33,174 nt of DNA from Gammaproteobacteria bacterium (GCA_029881995.1 JAOULO010000040.1:1-33174), one strand, 5' to 3'; positions 6,908 through 15,126 are shown, counted from the stretch's first letter. The notes: generated from the letters alone by a model not told the origin. Translations and numbers: made by a program.

Positions 6908-8107
6908 TTAAGCCTTAGTTATCACCTCATTCAGATAAGTACCTAGTCGGCTTACCCCTTCCTGCAATTTGCTAAGCTCGGTGGTATAGGCAAAACGCAG
7001 GTGTTTTTCCGGTTGATTGAAACCAAAATCCTTGCCGGGAGTGACGGCCACGCCCGCCTTCTCCAATAAATCCAGGGCAAAGGCATAGCTGTCATTGGTG
7101 AACTGACTGCAATCAGCATATAAATAGAATGCACCCTTGGGTTCAACGGCGATTTTGAAACCAAGCTCACGTAGGGCTGGTAACAAATAGTCACGACGTT
7201 TCTGAAATTCATCTTTGCGCTGTTCGAGGATATCCATAGTCTCGGCACTAAAAGCCGCCATAGCGGCATGCTGGGCCGGTGTGGGTGCGGCAAGGAACAG
7301 ATTCTGGGCCAGTTTGTCGACATCATTAATATAGTGTTCCGGAACCACCATCCAGCCGAGACGCCAGCCGGTCATACCGAAGTATTTGGAGAAACTGTTG
7401 ATGACAAATACGTCAGGACTCAAGGAGAGCGCGGTTCTAGCCCGTTGGCCGTAAACAAGACCGTGGTAGATCTCATCGACAATGACATGCCCACCCTTGC
7501 CCTGTGCCAGCTGGATGATTTTCTGCAGGTCAGTCTCTGGAATCAGGGTACCGGTTGGATTGGAAGGAGATGCCAGTAACACGGCTCGAGTATGTGCACG
7601 CCAGTGATAACTGACCTGGCCAGGAGTGAGCTGATAGCCCTCATCGGCACTGACTGGCACACTCTGAGTCTGCCCTTCCAGGAAGGTGACGAAATTGCGA
7701 TTACAAGGGTAACCGGGGTCAGCCATCATCACTGCTTCGTCTCGTTCCAGTAATACACCCAATGCCAGTAGCAGCGCGCCAGAGGCCCCAGGAGTAATAA
7801 TGACGCGACGTGGATCCAGTTCCAGACCATAGTGGCCCTGGTAGAAGCCAGAAATAGCCTCGCGCAATTCAGGCAGACCAGTAGCCGGAGTGTAATGCAC
7901 ATCGCCCTCCCGGATGGCCTCCATTCCTGCCTCAACAATGGGCTGGGGGGTAGGAAAATCGGGCTCGCCGATTTCCATGTGGACGATGTCCCGTCCCTCT
8001 GCCTCCAGTTGCCGGGCCCTGGCCAGCAGGGCCATGACATGGAACGGTTCAATCCGCTCGATGCGTGAGGCCTTACCCTGTGGCTTTGAGGGCATGCTGA
8101 CTGGCAT
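6908..8107 (-). CDS. PLP-dependent aminotransferase, class I/II (aspartate aminotransferase fold)
   Basis: The protein has 399 residues, the full family length. It carries the fold-type I hallmarks: IGEPDFPTP substrate arm (46-54), SPSNPTG (180-186), VDEIYHGL (210-217; Asp211 pairs the pyridine nitrogen, Tyr214), the Schiff-base lysine Lys241 in SFSKYFGMTGWRLGW, and a C-terminal RFAY with the carboxylate-binding Arg. It should move amino groups between an amino acid and a 2-oxo acid in the cytoplasm; the actual substrate (aspartate, alanine, aromatic or other) cannot be read from the sequence. The start overlaps the end of the upstream cbbY-like gene by 35 bases (or 23 from Met5), so translation is probably coupled. 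Neither start has a clear Shine-Dalgarno. Confidence 0.88.
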   Translation of the reverse strand: MPVSMPSKPQGKASRIERIEPFHVMALLARARQLEAEGRDIVHMEIGEPDFPTPQPIVEAGMEAIREGDVHYTPATGLPELREAISGFYQGHYGLELDPRRVIITPGASGALLLALGVLLERDEAVMMADPGYPCNRNFVTFLEGQTQSVPVSADEGYQLTPGQVSYHWRAHTRAVLLASPSNPTGTLIPETDLQKIIQLAQGKGGHVIVDEIYHGLVYGQRARTALSLSPDVFVINSFSKYFGMTGWRLGWMVVPEHYINDVDKLAQNLFLAAPTPAQHAAMAAFSAETMDILEQRKDEFQKRRDYLLPALRELGFKIAVEPKGAFYLYADCSQFTNDSYAFALDLLEKAGVAVTPGKDFGFNQPEKHLRFAYTTELSKLQEGVSRLGTYLNEVITKA

Positions 8108-8864
8108 GGAGTTGGCGTACGAGATCGATATTCACAAACTCACCCTCTACCTTGCCGCTGATGACAGTGAAGGGCTGGCCAGGCTCACCCAGCTGATCCA
8201 GAACCAGAGCAGCACCTGTGAAATCATGATCACGGGTATAGTCATTAATTGTGATAAGGGTAATCAGATCTGCCCCCATGGATGACTTAATGCCGTTTTC
8301 GGAATCTTCAAAGGCAATGCACTGCTCAGGCTTGAGATTCATTTCAGCCATGGCATAGGTGTAGATATCCGGGGCCGGTTTTTTGGCCGGCACGATATCA
8401 CCGGCAGCAATCACTTCGAACCAGCCCATGCTGTCCGGGCCCAGAGTATGGGTCAGCAAGGCCTCTACATTTGCAGGGGTGGTCGTAGTGGCTACAGCCA
8501 GACGTAGACCTGCTTCTCTGGCTTCGTTAAGCAGACGCTCAACACCAGGACGAAGCGGAATGGAGCCTTCGCTCAACAATTGGGTATAGTGATTTGTTTT
8601 TGACTGGTGCAGACCGGAAATAAACTCGTCCAGTTTTTCGGGCCGCTCAAACTTGGTGTTGAAGTTATCCAGGTAATAACGAATGCGTTCTTTACCACCA
8701 GTAACAGTAAGGAGTTTTTCATACAACTCGACCGACCATTCCCAGTCGAGTCCAGCTTCGCTAAAGGCCTGGTTAAAGGCAACACGATGACCATCACGTT
8801 CAGTATCGGCGAGAGTGCCATCGACATCAAATAACAGTGCTTCTAACATCACATTTCTACCCAT
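8073..8864 (-). CDS. cbbY: HAD-family phosphatase, CbbY type
   Basis: The protein has 263 residues. It carries HAD motif I as LFDVDGTLAD (nucleophile Asp13, acid Asp15), motif II within AVATTTT, motif III Lys in PAKKPAPDIY and motif IV in AFEDSENGI. TLADTE, TGGKERI and RPGV in the cap region match CbbY from Calvin-cycle bacteria, which dephosphorylates xylulose-1,5-bisphosphate, an inhibitory misfire product of RuBisCO. No cbb genes are near; instead it overlaps an aminotransferase. CbbY-like enzymes also occur outside autotrophs, so the substrate is inferred. Start 8864 and Met6 at 8849 are both possible; the second fits the conserved start MLEALLFD. Confidence 0.82.
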   Translation of the reverse strand: MGRNVMLEALLFDVDGTLADTERDGHRVAFNQAFSEAGLDWEWSVELYEKLLTVTGGKERIRYYLDNFNTKFERPEKLDEFISGLHQSKTNHYTQLLSEGSIPLRPGVERLLNEAREAGLRLAVATTTTPANVEALLTHTLGPDSMGWFEVIAAGDIVPAKKPAPDIYTYAMAEMNLKPEQCIAFEDSENGIKSSMGADLITLITINDYTRDHDFTGAALVLDQLGEPGQPFTVISGKVEGEFVNIDLVRQLHASQHALKATG

Positions 8865-9028
8865 AGTTTTCCAAAAGGCGCTAGGATACCTGACTTGCTG
8901 GTAATGTCACACTCCCCTGCTATAGTAATTTGGTTGATATTTCGCCAATTTGTTTGGGGTAAACTTTTTTACAGAACCATCTTTTATACTTGTAGTCTAA
9001 CAAAAGATCATGAATTGAGTTGTAGTTG

Positions 9029-9057
9029 TTGCGCTGCTTTGTTGAATCTGATATTAA
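9029..9057 (+). promoter_or_regulatory. Possible sigma-70 promoter of dksA
   Basis: TTGCGC (9029-9034), a 17-base spacer and TATTAA (9052-9057) precede the dksA start by about 50 bases, followed by a GC-rich AGCGCG. The -10 match is only 4 of 6. Confidence 0.35.
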
Positions 9058-9107
9058 AGCGCGTTTGATTTAATTTGGATGAATCCACAGGCAGGAGAAT
9101 CGGAACC

Positions 9108-9722
9108 ATGGCCGCTAAAAAGAAAACCGCGAAGAAAAAAACTACCGCCAAGAAAAAAACCACGGCGAAGAAGACGGCAAAGAAAAAAACTGCTGCAAAA
9201 AAAGCTGTGGTAAAGAAGAAAGTAGCGAAAAAAGCTGCTGCCAATAAAACGACCCCGGCAAAAAAAGCAGCAGTGAAAAAGAAAACCTCTGCTAAAAAAT
9301 CGAGCTCAAAATCAGAAGCCGGTCAATTTACTCCCTATACAACAAAGAAAGGCGAAGACTATATGAATGAAGCCCAGACCGCTCATTTCCGTGAAATTTT
9401 GCAGAACTGGAAACGTGAGCTGATGGAAGAAGTGGATCGCACTGTGCACCACATGCAGGATGAAGCAGCAAATTTCCCTGATCCCAATGATCGGGCTACT
9501 CAGGAATCTGAATTTACCATGGAACTGCGTACCCGCGATCGCGAACGCAAACTCATCAAGAAAATAGACGAATCACTGGATAATCTGGAAAACGGAGATT
9601 ACGGTTACTGTGAACAATGTGGTGTGGAGATTGGCGTGCAACGTCTGGAGGCCCGCCCAACAGCAAACCTCTGTATTGACTGTAAGAGTCTGGATGAAAT
9701 CCGCGAAAAACAACGTCTGTAA
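9108..9722 (+). CDS. dksA: RNA polymerase-binding regulator DksA with Lys/Ala-rich N-terminal tail
   Basis: The protein has 204 residues, against about 150 in E. coli. Residues 82-204 are canonical Dks[10 protein letters not shown], a coiled coil, the tip motif DPNDRA with Asp125, Asp128 and Ala130 (equivalents of E. coli D71, D74, A76) and a zinc site C168xxC171...C189xxC192. It should enter the RNA polymerase secondary channel and, with ppGpp, repress rRNA-type and activate amino-acid promoters. Residues 1-70 replace the usual short N-terminus with [10 protein letters not shown] repeats, highly basic and histone-H1-like. ATG at 9108 is chosen because AGGAG lies 10 bases upstream; an in-frame TTG at 9075 adds 11 poor residues. 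It converges on the next gene with 9 bases between stops. gluQ, its neighbour in E. coli, lies 1.1 kb downstream. Confidence 0.95.
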   Translation: MAAKKKTAKKKTTAKKKTTAKKTAKKKTAAKKAVVKKKVAKKAAANKTTPAKKAAVKKKTSAKKSSSKSEAGQFTPYTTKKGEDYMNEAQTAHFREILQNWKRELMEEVDRTVHHMQDEAANFPDPNDRATQESEFTMELRTRDRERKLIKKIDESLDNLENGDYGYCEQCGVEIGVQRLEARPTANLCIDCKSLDEIREKQRL

Positions 9723-9731
9723 AAACAGAAT

Positions 9732-10025
9732 TTAGCCCAATGCTCGATCGCCGTGCCGGCGATCGACGACTACCTTCAGTTTATTTGAACTGGCAAAGCC
9801 CATGACAAATTTATAGGCCTCGGGGTCTTTTTGTTCCATGTTGCGTGCCACCACCAGGCACTTTTCCCCCTCGATAATACAGGCCTGAATGTTTTTTCTA
9901 AGCATCAGGCCACGGTCTTCACCAAAGGCTGTCAGACTCGAGCAGACACGATCGATCCAGTCCCCAGGCCGGAGCTTTTTACCATCTTCTGTAATACCTT
10001 GAATAATGAAAGATTCCTGGTCCAA
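9732..10025 (-). CDS. DUF3579 family protein
   Basis: This is a 97-residue protein beginning MDQESFIIQGITEDGKKLRP, with DWIDRVCS, FGEDRGL, CLVVARNM and DPEAYKFVMGFASSNKL. This layout matches DUF3579, a small cytoplasmic family found in beta- and gammaproteobacteria with no established function. The start codon is TTG at 10025, supported by GGAG 6 bases upstream and by the absence of any nearby ATG in frame. It is transcribed against dksA and away from the nitroreductase gene. Confidence 0.8.
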   Translation of the reverse strand: MDQESFIIQGITEDGKKLRPGDWIDRVCSSLTAFGEDRGLMLRKNIQACIIEGEKCLVVARNMEQKDPEAYKFVMGFASSNKLKVVVDRRHGDRALG

Positions 10026-10088
10026 GAGCGTCTCCGGTGTGAAGAGTTAAGAGGTGGTGTCTTCACATCGGCTGGCTAAAGGGTTACT

Positions 10089-10110
10089 TTAGTGAATAAA
10101 TATTAACTAA
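10089..10110. promoter_or_regulatory. Inverted-repeat operator candidate upstream of the nitroreductase gene
   Basis: TTAGTGAATA-AA-TATTAACTAA has 9 of 10 bases matching between arms. It lies between the divergent DUF3579 and nitroreductase genes, 22 bases before the GTG start. The size and symmetry suit a dimeric repressor, but no regulator gene is adjacent. Confidence 0.35.
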
Positions 10111-10131
10111 ACACAATAAAATAGGGGTTTT

Positions 10132-10797
10132 GTGGACACCTTAACAGTTATGAAAAACCGCTGGTCCTGCCGGGCCTATCTGGATAAGCCTGTAGACCAG
10201 GAACAGATCGAAAAAATACTGGAATCGGCCCGTTGGTCGCCTTCCGGCGTTAATGCCCAGCCCTGGTCGGTGGCTGTCGTGACAGGGAAGACCCAGCAGC
10301 AGATTACTGACGCCCTGATTCAGGCCCGTGAAGAACAGGTACCCGACAATCCTGACTACGATTTTTACCCTGCCAAATGGCAAGAACCCTATAAATCACG
10401 CCGCCTGGATACTGGCTTGTCGCTCTATAAGGCCCTGGGAATTACAAAAGATGACCCAGACGGTCGAATGAAGGCCTGGTATAACAATTACCGCTTTTTT
10501 GGGGCTCCGGTTGGTCTGTTTGTGTTTGTCGATAAGACCATGGGTAAGGGGTCCTGGTTGGACATAGGGATGTTTGTTCAGAACATCATGCTGGCTGCAA
10601 CTGACCAGGGGCTGGCTACCTGTCCTCAGGCCTCGCTGGTCGAGTACCCCGACAGGGTAAGGGAGATCCTGAGTATCTCGGATGACAAGCAACTGGTGGT
10701 GGGTATTGCCCTGGGCTATCCCGATGTGGAACAGCCCGTGAATAACTATCGCCTTGATCGAGAATCAGTAGAGAACTTTACCAATTGGTATGATTGA
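10132..10797 (+). CDS. Nitroreductase family FMN oxidoreductase
   Basis: This is a 221-residue protein of the nitroreductase fold. The FMN phosphate-binding N-terminal motif is NRWSCRAY (residues 9-16), followed by ILESARWSPSGVNAQPW, the usual SARxAPSxxNxQPW signature. A C-terminal GIALGYPD completes the pattern. Members are NAD(P)H-dependent, dimeric and cytoplasmic, reducing quinones, nitro compounds or flavins; the true substrate is not evident. The start is GTG at 10132, with AGGGG about 7 bases upstream. The stop overlaps the start of gluQ by 8 bases, so the two form a coupled pair. Confidence 0.88.
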   Translation: MDTLTVMKNRWSCRAYLDKPVDQEQIEKILESARWSPSGVNAQPWSVAVVTGKTQQQITDALIQAREEQVPDNPDYDFYPAKWQEPYKSRRLDTGLSLYKALGITKDDPDGRMKAWYNNYRFFGAPVGLFVFVDKTMGKGSWLDIGMFVQNIMLAATDQGLATCPQASLVEYPDRVREILSISDDKQLVVGIALGYPDVEQPVNNYRLDRESVENFTNWYD

Positions 10798-11698
10798 TCT
10801 AACAAGCTGCTTACCTTATCGCGGCCGTTTCGCCCCCTCTCCCACCGGTCCCCTGCATTTTGGATCCCTCATCGCCGCCACCGGCAGTTATCTACAGGCC
10901 AAAAGCCATGCAGGCGAATGGCAAATTCGAATTGATGACATCGATCCTCCCAGAGAATTACCTGGTGCCAGTGATTGCATTTTAAAAACCCTGGAACAGT
11001 TTGGCTTTGAATGGGATGGCCCCGTCAGCTATCAAAGCCAGCATACCGAGCAATACCAGAACGCTCTCGATACCTTGCAGGAGAAAGGCCTGGTCTATCC
11101 CTGTGTCTGCACACGAAAATCCATCGCCGCCACCCAAACCAGTTCAGCTGGAAAAAACATCTATCCCGGCACATGTCGAAATGGCCTAGCTGAGGGAAAC
11201 AAAGCCAGGATGTTACGCATTAATACCCAGCAAGCCATTATTCAGTTTGAGGATAAACTTCAGGGCCATTGCCAATACGATCTGGAAAATGAAGTAGGTG
11301 ATTTTGTGGTATTCCGAGCCGACGGGCTATTTGCCTATCAACTGGCTACCGGAATAGATGATGCCAATCAAAAGATTACTGAAGTGGTTCGAGGATTTGA
11401 CCTGCTCGATTCCACTCCCTGCCAAATTCATGTTCAACAGTCCCTGGGACTGAGTTCCCCAGACTATTGCCATCTACCCATCGTCATCAATTCCGCAGGA
11501 CAGAAGCTCAGCAAACAGAATCTCGCCCCTGCTCTGGATCCCCAAAATGTCCAGCAGTTGCTCTGGCAAGCCCTGAATTTTCTTGGGCAGAAACCAGATA
11601 CCTCCCTGGCCAATGAACCGTTAATTAATTTATGGCAATGGGCCATCGATCACTGGCAACTATCTAAAATCCCGCCTGAAAATCAAATTTCACAGTGA
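10790..11698 (+). CDS. gluQ: Glutamyl-Q tRNA(Asp) synthetase
   Basis: The 302-residue length fits GluQRS (about 300), far shorter than glutamyl-tRNA synthetase. It contains RFAPSPTGPLHFGSL, with the HIGH-type motif HFGS (23-26), RIDDIDPPRE, a zinc site formed by Cys105, Cys107, Tyr125 and Cys129 (CVC...YPGTC), and KLSKQN near residue 241 as the KMSKS loop. It lacks the anticodon-binding domain, as expected. The enzyme attaches glutamate to the queuosine base at position 34 of tRNA-Asp. The ATG overlaps the nitroreductase stop by 8 bases. In E. coli gluQ follows dksA; here two genes separate them. Confidence 0.94.
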   Translation: MIDLTSCLPYRGRFAPSPTGPLHFGSLIAATGSYLQAKSHAGEWQIRIDDIDPPRELPGASDCILKTLEQFGFEWDGPVSYQSQHTEQYQNALDTLQEKGLVYPCVCTRKSIAATQTSSAGKNIYPGTCRNGLAEGNKARMLRINTQQAIIQFEDKLQGHCQYDLENEVGDFVVFRADGLFAYQLATGIDDANQKITEVVRGFDLLDSTPCQIHVQQSLGLSSPDYCHLPIVINSAGQKLSKQNLAPALDPQNVQQLLWQALNFLGQKPDTSLANEPLINLWQWAIDHWQLSKIPPENQISQ

Positions 11699-11724
11699 GA
11701 TTTGGCTCTTTATTACATAGCAAC

Positions 11725-11751
11725 TATAGTTTTGGCATAAAACTCCGATAC
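11725..11751 (+). promoter_or_regulatory. Sigma-28 (FliA)-type promoter of the PilZ gene
   Basis: TATAGTTT (11725-11732), exactly 11 bases, then TCCGATAC (11744-11751). The FliA consensus is TAAAGTTT-N11-GCCGATAA, so 13 of 16 positions match at the correct spacing. It lies 58 bases before the ATG of a YcgR-type gene, a class that FliA controls in E. coli. Confidence 0.6.
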
Positions 11752-11809
11752 TAATAAATAGTGTCTACAATTAAAAAACTTATTGGGTGTCACTATTAAT
11801 ACTTCTGCC

Positions 11810-12571
11810 ATGAATGATGAAATTTTTAAAATTAAACCGACCAAATCGGCCGTTATTGAAGATGACTCCAAGTTCCTAGTCTTCACAGAGTCTGAGATTA
11901 TTCAGAAGCTTCGTATACTGGAAAAAAGCAAATGTATTGTCACGGCCTATTTTGATGGGGGTAAACAGACCCTGTTAACCGCCATAGTGGATGTGTTACC
12001 CACCAAGAAACTGGTTCTCCTCGACTATGGTCCGGACGACTCAGTTAACCACGCCATCCTTAATGAAAAACATATAATTTTTAAAACATCAGTAAACGGT
12101 GTCACAGTTAAGTTCGATGTGAATAAGGCACAAAAAGCCACCTTTAAGGGTGAGTCTGTCTTTGCCTGTCAGCTCCCCAAAGATTTACTCTGGGTGCAAA
12201 GGCGAGACACTTATCGTGTAAGAGTCCCGATGGGCATGAATGCATTTTGTATCCTTTATGATGGTAAAACATCAAAACAATATCGTATTCATGATATCAG
12301 TGTGGGTGGTGTTGCACTTGAAGATCCAGAAACCAATACCTCTTTCGCACTGGGTAATAAATTTGAAAAATGTGAGATCACCTTGCCTGAATTTGGCACC
12401 GGTCAAGTCGATCTGGAAGTCCGCAGTATTTTTCCTCCTCCTCCTGATCAACCAAAATCAGCACGTAAAATAGGTTGTCTCTATCACAACCTGCGTAGCG
12501 ATGTTGATGCCATGATCCAGCGTTTTATCCATTCCATAGATAATCAGCGTCGAAAAATTGACGACGATTAA
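11810..12571 (+). CDS. YcgR-type PilZ domain protein (c-di-GMP-responsive flagellar brake)
   Basis: The protein has 253 residues in two domains. The N-terminal YcgR-like domain spans about residues 20-120. The C-terminal PilZ domain has QRRDTYRVRVP (RxxxR) and DISVGGVAL (D/NxSxxG), the two motifs that bind cyclic di-GMP. Proteins of this build bind the flagellar motor or stator when c-di-GMP is high and slow swimming. ATG at 11810 is chosen since it begins at the conserved region; a TTG at 11783 in frame is possible, and neither has a good ribosome site. A sigma-28-like promoter lies just upstream, in keeping with a motility role. No other flagellar gene is in the window. Confidence 0.85.
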   Translation: MNDEIFKIKPTKSAVIEDDSKFLVFTESEIIQKLRILEKSKCIVTAYFDGGKQTLLTAIVDVLPTKKLVLLDYGPDDSVNHAILNEKHIIFKTSVNGVTVKFDVNKAQKATFKGESVFACQLPKDLLWVQRRDTYRVRVPMGMNAFCILYDGKTSKQYRIHDISVGGVALEDPETNTSFALGNKFEKCEITLPEFGTGQVDLEVRSIFPPPPDQPKSARKIGCLYHNLRSDVDAMIQRFIHSIDNQRRKIDDD

Positions 12572-12844
12572 CCCTTCTTATTTTCAGATATTACTGATCC
12601 AGGTCATCTTAAGCTCTAGCTAAGTACAATGTATTCCGGTATAAAATACTTCGATTTATGATCTACACTTAATATCAATAATTTTAAATACTTAAACAGC
12701 TCCAGTATTGGTGACAAAAGAATATTTTTTTCATTATCCGTGTGTTTTTGAGGAGGCTGAAAGTGAATAAACAAATAGTCGTAATCAGGACTGAATGTAT
12801 CCACTGCATTCTTATCAGTAGTCTCAGCAAGTTCTAAACTGGTT

Positions 12845-14719
12845 GTGGGTGTGAGTACCGAATTCCTACAAATACACGCACCCTTTAATAAAATGCAAGC
12901 TGAGCATCAATCCTTTCTTGCTGAACGACTCACTGAGTCGAGTTTTCCTCGTGATTCTGTTGTCACTGGACCTGAACATGGTATTGCAGACAGGCTTTAC
13001 ATCATCAAACAAGGTCGTATCCGGGGTTATAACCATCAGAACGCAACTAATGATGAAAGTGTCTGGGAACTGGTAGATGGTGAAATTTTTCCGGTAGGTG
13101 CTCTGCTCTCTCATCGCAAAGTACAAACCTGGCACCGGGCCATGGAAGACACTCAGTGCTTTGAACTTAGTCGGGAAGACTTTGAAACCTTATTAAATAA
13201 AAGTTCCGTCTTTCACGACTTCTGTACTCGACGTCTGGCCAACCTGCTGGATCAGGCCATGCAGAATATGCAGGCCAATACAGCAACCTCGGTTTCTGAA
13301 GACAGTTCACTTAACACACCCTTACGAAATCTTTTATCAAGTAATCCGATTTCATGCACCATTGATACTTCAATCAAAGATGCCCTGCTCATGATTGAAA
13401 GTGCCCAACGTCGCAGTATTGCAGTGGTTGATGAACAACAGTATCCCATAGGCATCATCACCTTGCGTGATGTCATTGTGAAAGTAACAATCCCCAAGGT
13501 TGATATTGAAACCCCGGTCAGCCAAGTCATGAACCCCATTAATGATTTTCTCGAACCAGATGACTTTGCCTACGAGGCAGCATTGATCATGGCACAACGA
13601 GGCTTTGGTCATGTATGCGTCGTGGATAAAGAAAAGTTTGCTGGCCTAGTATCAGAAAGAGATCTGTTTTCCCTGCAACGGGTTGGTCTTGGTAATTTAA
13701 GTCGTGCCATTCAACGCAGTGAGAAAATTGATACCCTGCAACACTTAAGTCGCGACCTGGTTTTATTTACTGATCAAATGCTGGCCCAGGGTGCATCCGT
13801 TAGCCAGTTAATGCGTCTGATTACCACCCTTAATGATCTGATCACTCAACAGGTAATCAAACTTTGTGAGCAGCAATATGGAAAACCTGACATAGAATAC
13901 ACCTGGCTGGCTTTTGGTAGTGAAGGCCGGATGGAGCAAACATTAAAAACCGATCAGGATAATGGTATTTTATTTGAGGCTGAAAAAAATGCTGTCGAGA
14001 ATATTCGCATACAGCTTCTACCTCTTGCAGAAAAAATCAATCACGCCCTAGCACAAGTAGGCTTTCCCCTCTGCCCTGGCAATATTATGGCCAGTAACCC
14101 GGAATGCTGCCTGAGTCTGGATGAATGGCGAAACCAGTTTGATAAATGGATTAATGTAGGCACCCCGGAACACTTATTGAATGCCTCCATCTTTTTTGAT
14201 TTTCGAGTTTTATCTGGTAATAAAAAAGTTGCATCAGATTTACGAAAATATTTGAATGATAAAATTATCAAGAACAGCCAGTTCAGGCAGAAGATGGCGG
14301 CGAATGCCCTGAGGAACCGTCCACCACTTGGTTTTTTGCGTGACTTTACAAGCAGTGGTAATAAAGAACACCCTGATTCAATCGATCTAAAGACCCACGG
14401 TATCACCCCTTTTATTGATGCAGCAAGAATCTTTGCCCTGGCTGGTGGTATCGATGAAACTAACACCATTGCCAGAATAAAGCAGGCAATCATTAGCAAA
14501 ATTATTCACAAAGAATCAGCCGAATCCTGGATCGAGGCCTATCAGTACATTCAATTACTACGCATGCGCCTGCATCGCCAGCAAACCAGGGCTGGGATCG
14601 ACATGAATAATTTTCTTGACCCTGACGAACTTAATGAACTTGAACGTCGGATATTGAAAGAATCATTCAGACAGGCACGTAAGATACAGACAAAACTGGC
14701 ACTGGATTACCAACTGTAA
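12845..14719 (+). CDS. cNMP-binding / CBS-pair / DUF294 putative nucleotidyltransferase
   Basis: The protein has 624 residues. Domain order: cyclic-nucleotide-binding-like beta-barrel (about 15-135), CBS domain pair (165-280), DUF294 nucleotidyltransferase (about 300-440) with FGSEGRMEQTLKTDQDNG (GS at 358-359, Asp370, Asp372 as metal ligands), and the DUF294 C-terminal helical domain (480-620). The build resembles GlnD-type transferases, with small-molecule sensing at the N-terminus. Target and ligand are unknown. This gene usually accompanies DUF4212/VC_2705 symporters, a DEDDh exonuclease and acs, as here. The start is GTG (12845, or 12851); there is no clear ribosome site, but the barrel needs the upstream residues. 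A 28-bp palindrome follows the stop. Confidence 0.85.
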   Translation: MGVSTEFLQIHAPFNKMQAEHQSFLAERLTESSFPRDSVVTGPEHGIADRLYIIKQGRIRGYNHQNATNDESVWELVDGEIFPVGALLSHRKVQTWHRAMEDTQCFELSREDFETLLNKSSVFHDFCTRRLANLLDQAMQNMQANTATSVSEDSSLNTPLRNLLSSNPISCTIDTSIKDALLMIESAQRRSIAVVDEQQYPIGIITLRDVIVKVTIPKVDIETPVSQVMNPINDFLEPDDFAYEAALIMAQRGFGHVCVVDKEKFAGLVSERDLFSLQRVGLGNLSRAIQRSEKIDTLQHLSRDLVLFTDQMLAQGASVSQLMRLITTLNDLITQQVIKLCEQQYGKPDIEYTWLAFGSEGRMEQTLKTDQDNGILFEAEKNAVENIRIQLLPLAEKINHALAQVGFPLCPGNIMASNPECCLSLDEWRNQFDKWINVGTPEHLLNASIFFDFRVLSGNKKVASDLRKYLNDKIIKNSQFRQKMAANALRNRPPLGFLRDFTSSGNKEHPDSIDLKTHGITPFIDAARIFALAGGIDETNTIARIKQAIISKIIHKESAESWIEAYQYIQLLRMRLHRQQTRAGIDMNNFLDPDELNELERRILKESFRQARKIQTKLALDYQL

Positions 14720-14738
14720 TCACGTGAGACTCAGAATT

Positions 14739-14766
14739 TGTTTTACCCTGTTAACAGGGTAAAACA
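14739..14766. repeat. 28-bp perfect palindrome
   Basis: The left half TGTTTTACCCTGTT (14739-14752) is exactly complementary to the right half (14753-14766), with no central spacer. It lies 19 bases after the stop of the DUF294 gene and 88 bases before the DUF4212 start. It could be an operator for the symporter operon or a terminator hairpin; a run of T is missing on the plus strand. Confidence 0.8.
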
Positions 14767-14854
14767 TTGTAAAGAGCAATACGATGGAGCTTGCTAATCA
14801 GTCAGTATGGATTAGTGTTAACACTACAACCACAACAAAAAGAGGAAACATATC

Positions 14855-15115
14855 ATGTCAGCATCAGGCAGTGCAGCAGAGTACTGGAAGGCGAACTTAC
14901 GTCTTCTAGGAATTTGTCTGGCCATCTGGTTTGCGGTTTCGTATGTCTTCGGCATTATTCTGGTAGACGTACTGAACAAGATCCACCTTGGCGGTTATCC
15001 GCTGGGTTTCTGGTTCGCGCAGCAGGGGTCAATCTATACTTTCGTCATTCTGATCTTCGTCTATGCCAAACAGATGGACAAACTGGATCAGCAATTTGAC
15101 GTACACGAAGATTAA
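14855..15115 (+). CDS. Sodium/solute symporter small subunit (DUF4212)
   Basis: This 86-residue protein has two predicted membrane segments (about 17-40 and 50-70), with the family pattern YWKANLRLLGICLAIWF and GYPLGFWFAQQGSIYTFVIL. DUF4212 proteins are encoded directly upstream of VC_2705-type symporters and are thought to be their small subunit. AGAGGAAAC precedes the ATG. Only 11 bases separate its stop from the large subunit, so the two form one operon. The upper boundary of the transcript may be set by the 28-bp palindrome. Confidence 0.93.
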   Translation: MSASGSAAEYWKANLRLLGICLAIWFAVSYVFGIILVDVLNKIHLGGYPLGFWFAQQGSIYTFVILIFVYAKQMDKLDQQFDVHED

Positions 15116-15126
15116 GGGGGCTAATC

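Noticed and set aside
9745-9765. Hairpin CGATCGCC / GGCGATCG just after dksA
   Set aside because: It lies in the coding end of the DUF3579 gene (Arg-Arg-His-Gly-Asp-Arg-Ala) and has no T tract on either side, so I do not call it a terminator.
12616-12804. Minus-strand 62-codon frame upstream of the DUF294 gene
   Set aside because: GTG start, no ribosome site, AT-driven composition and no recognisable motif; most likely chance.
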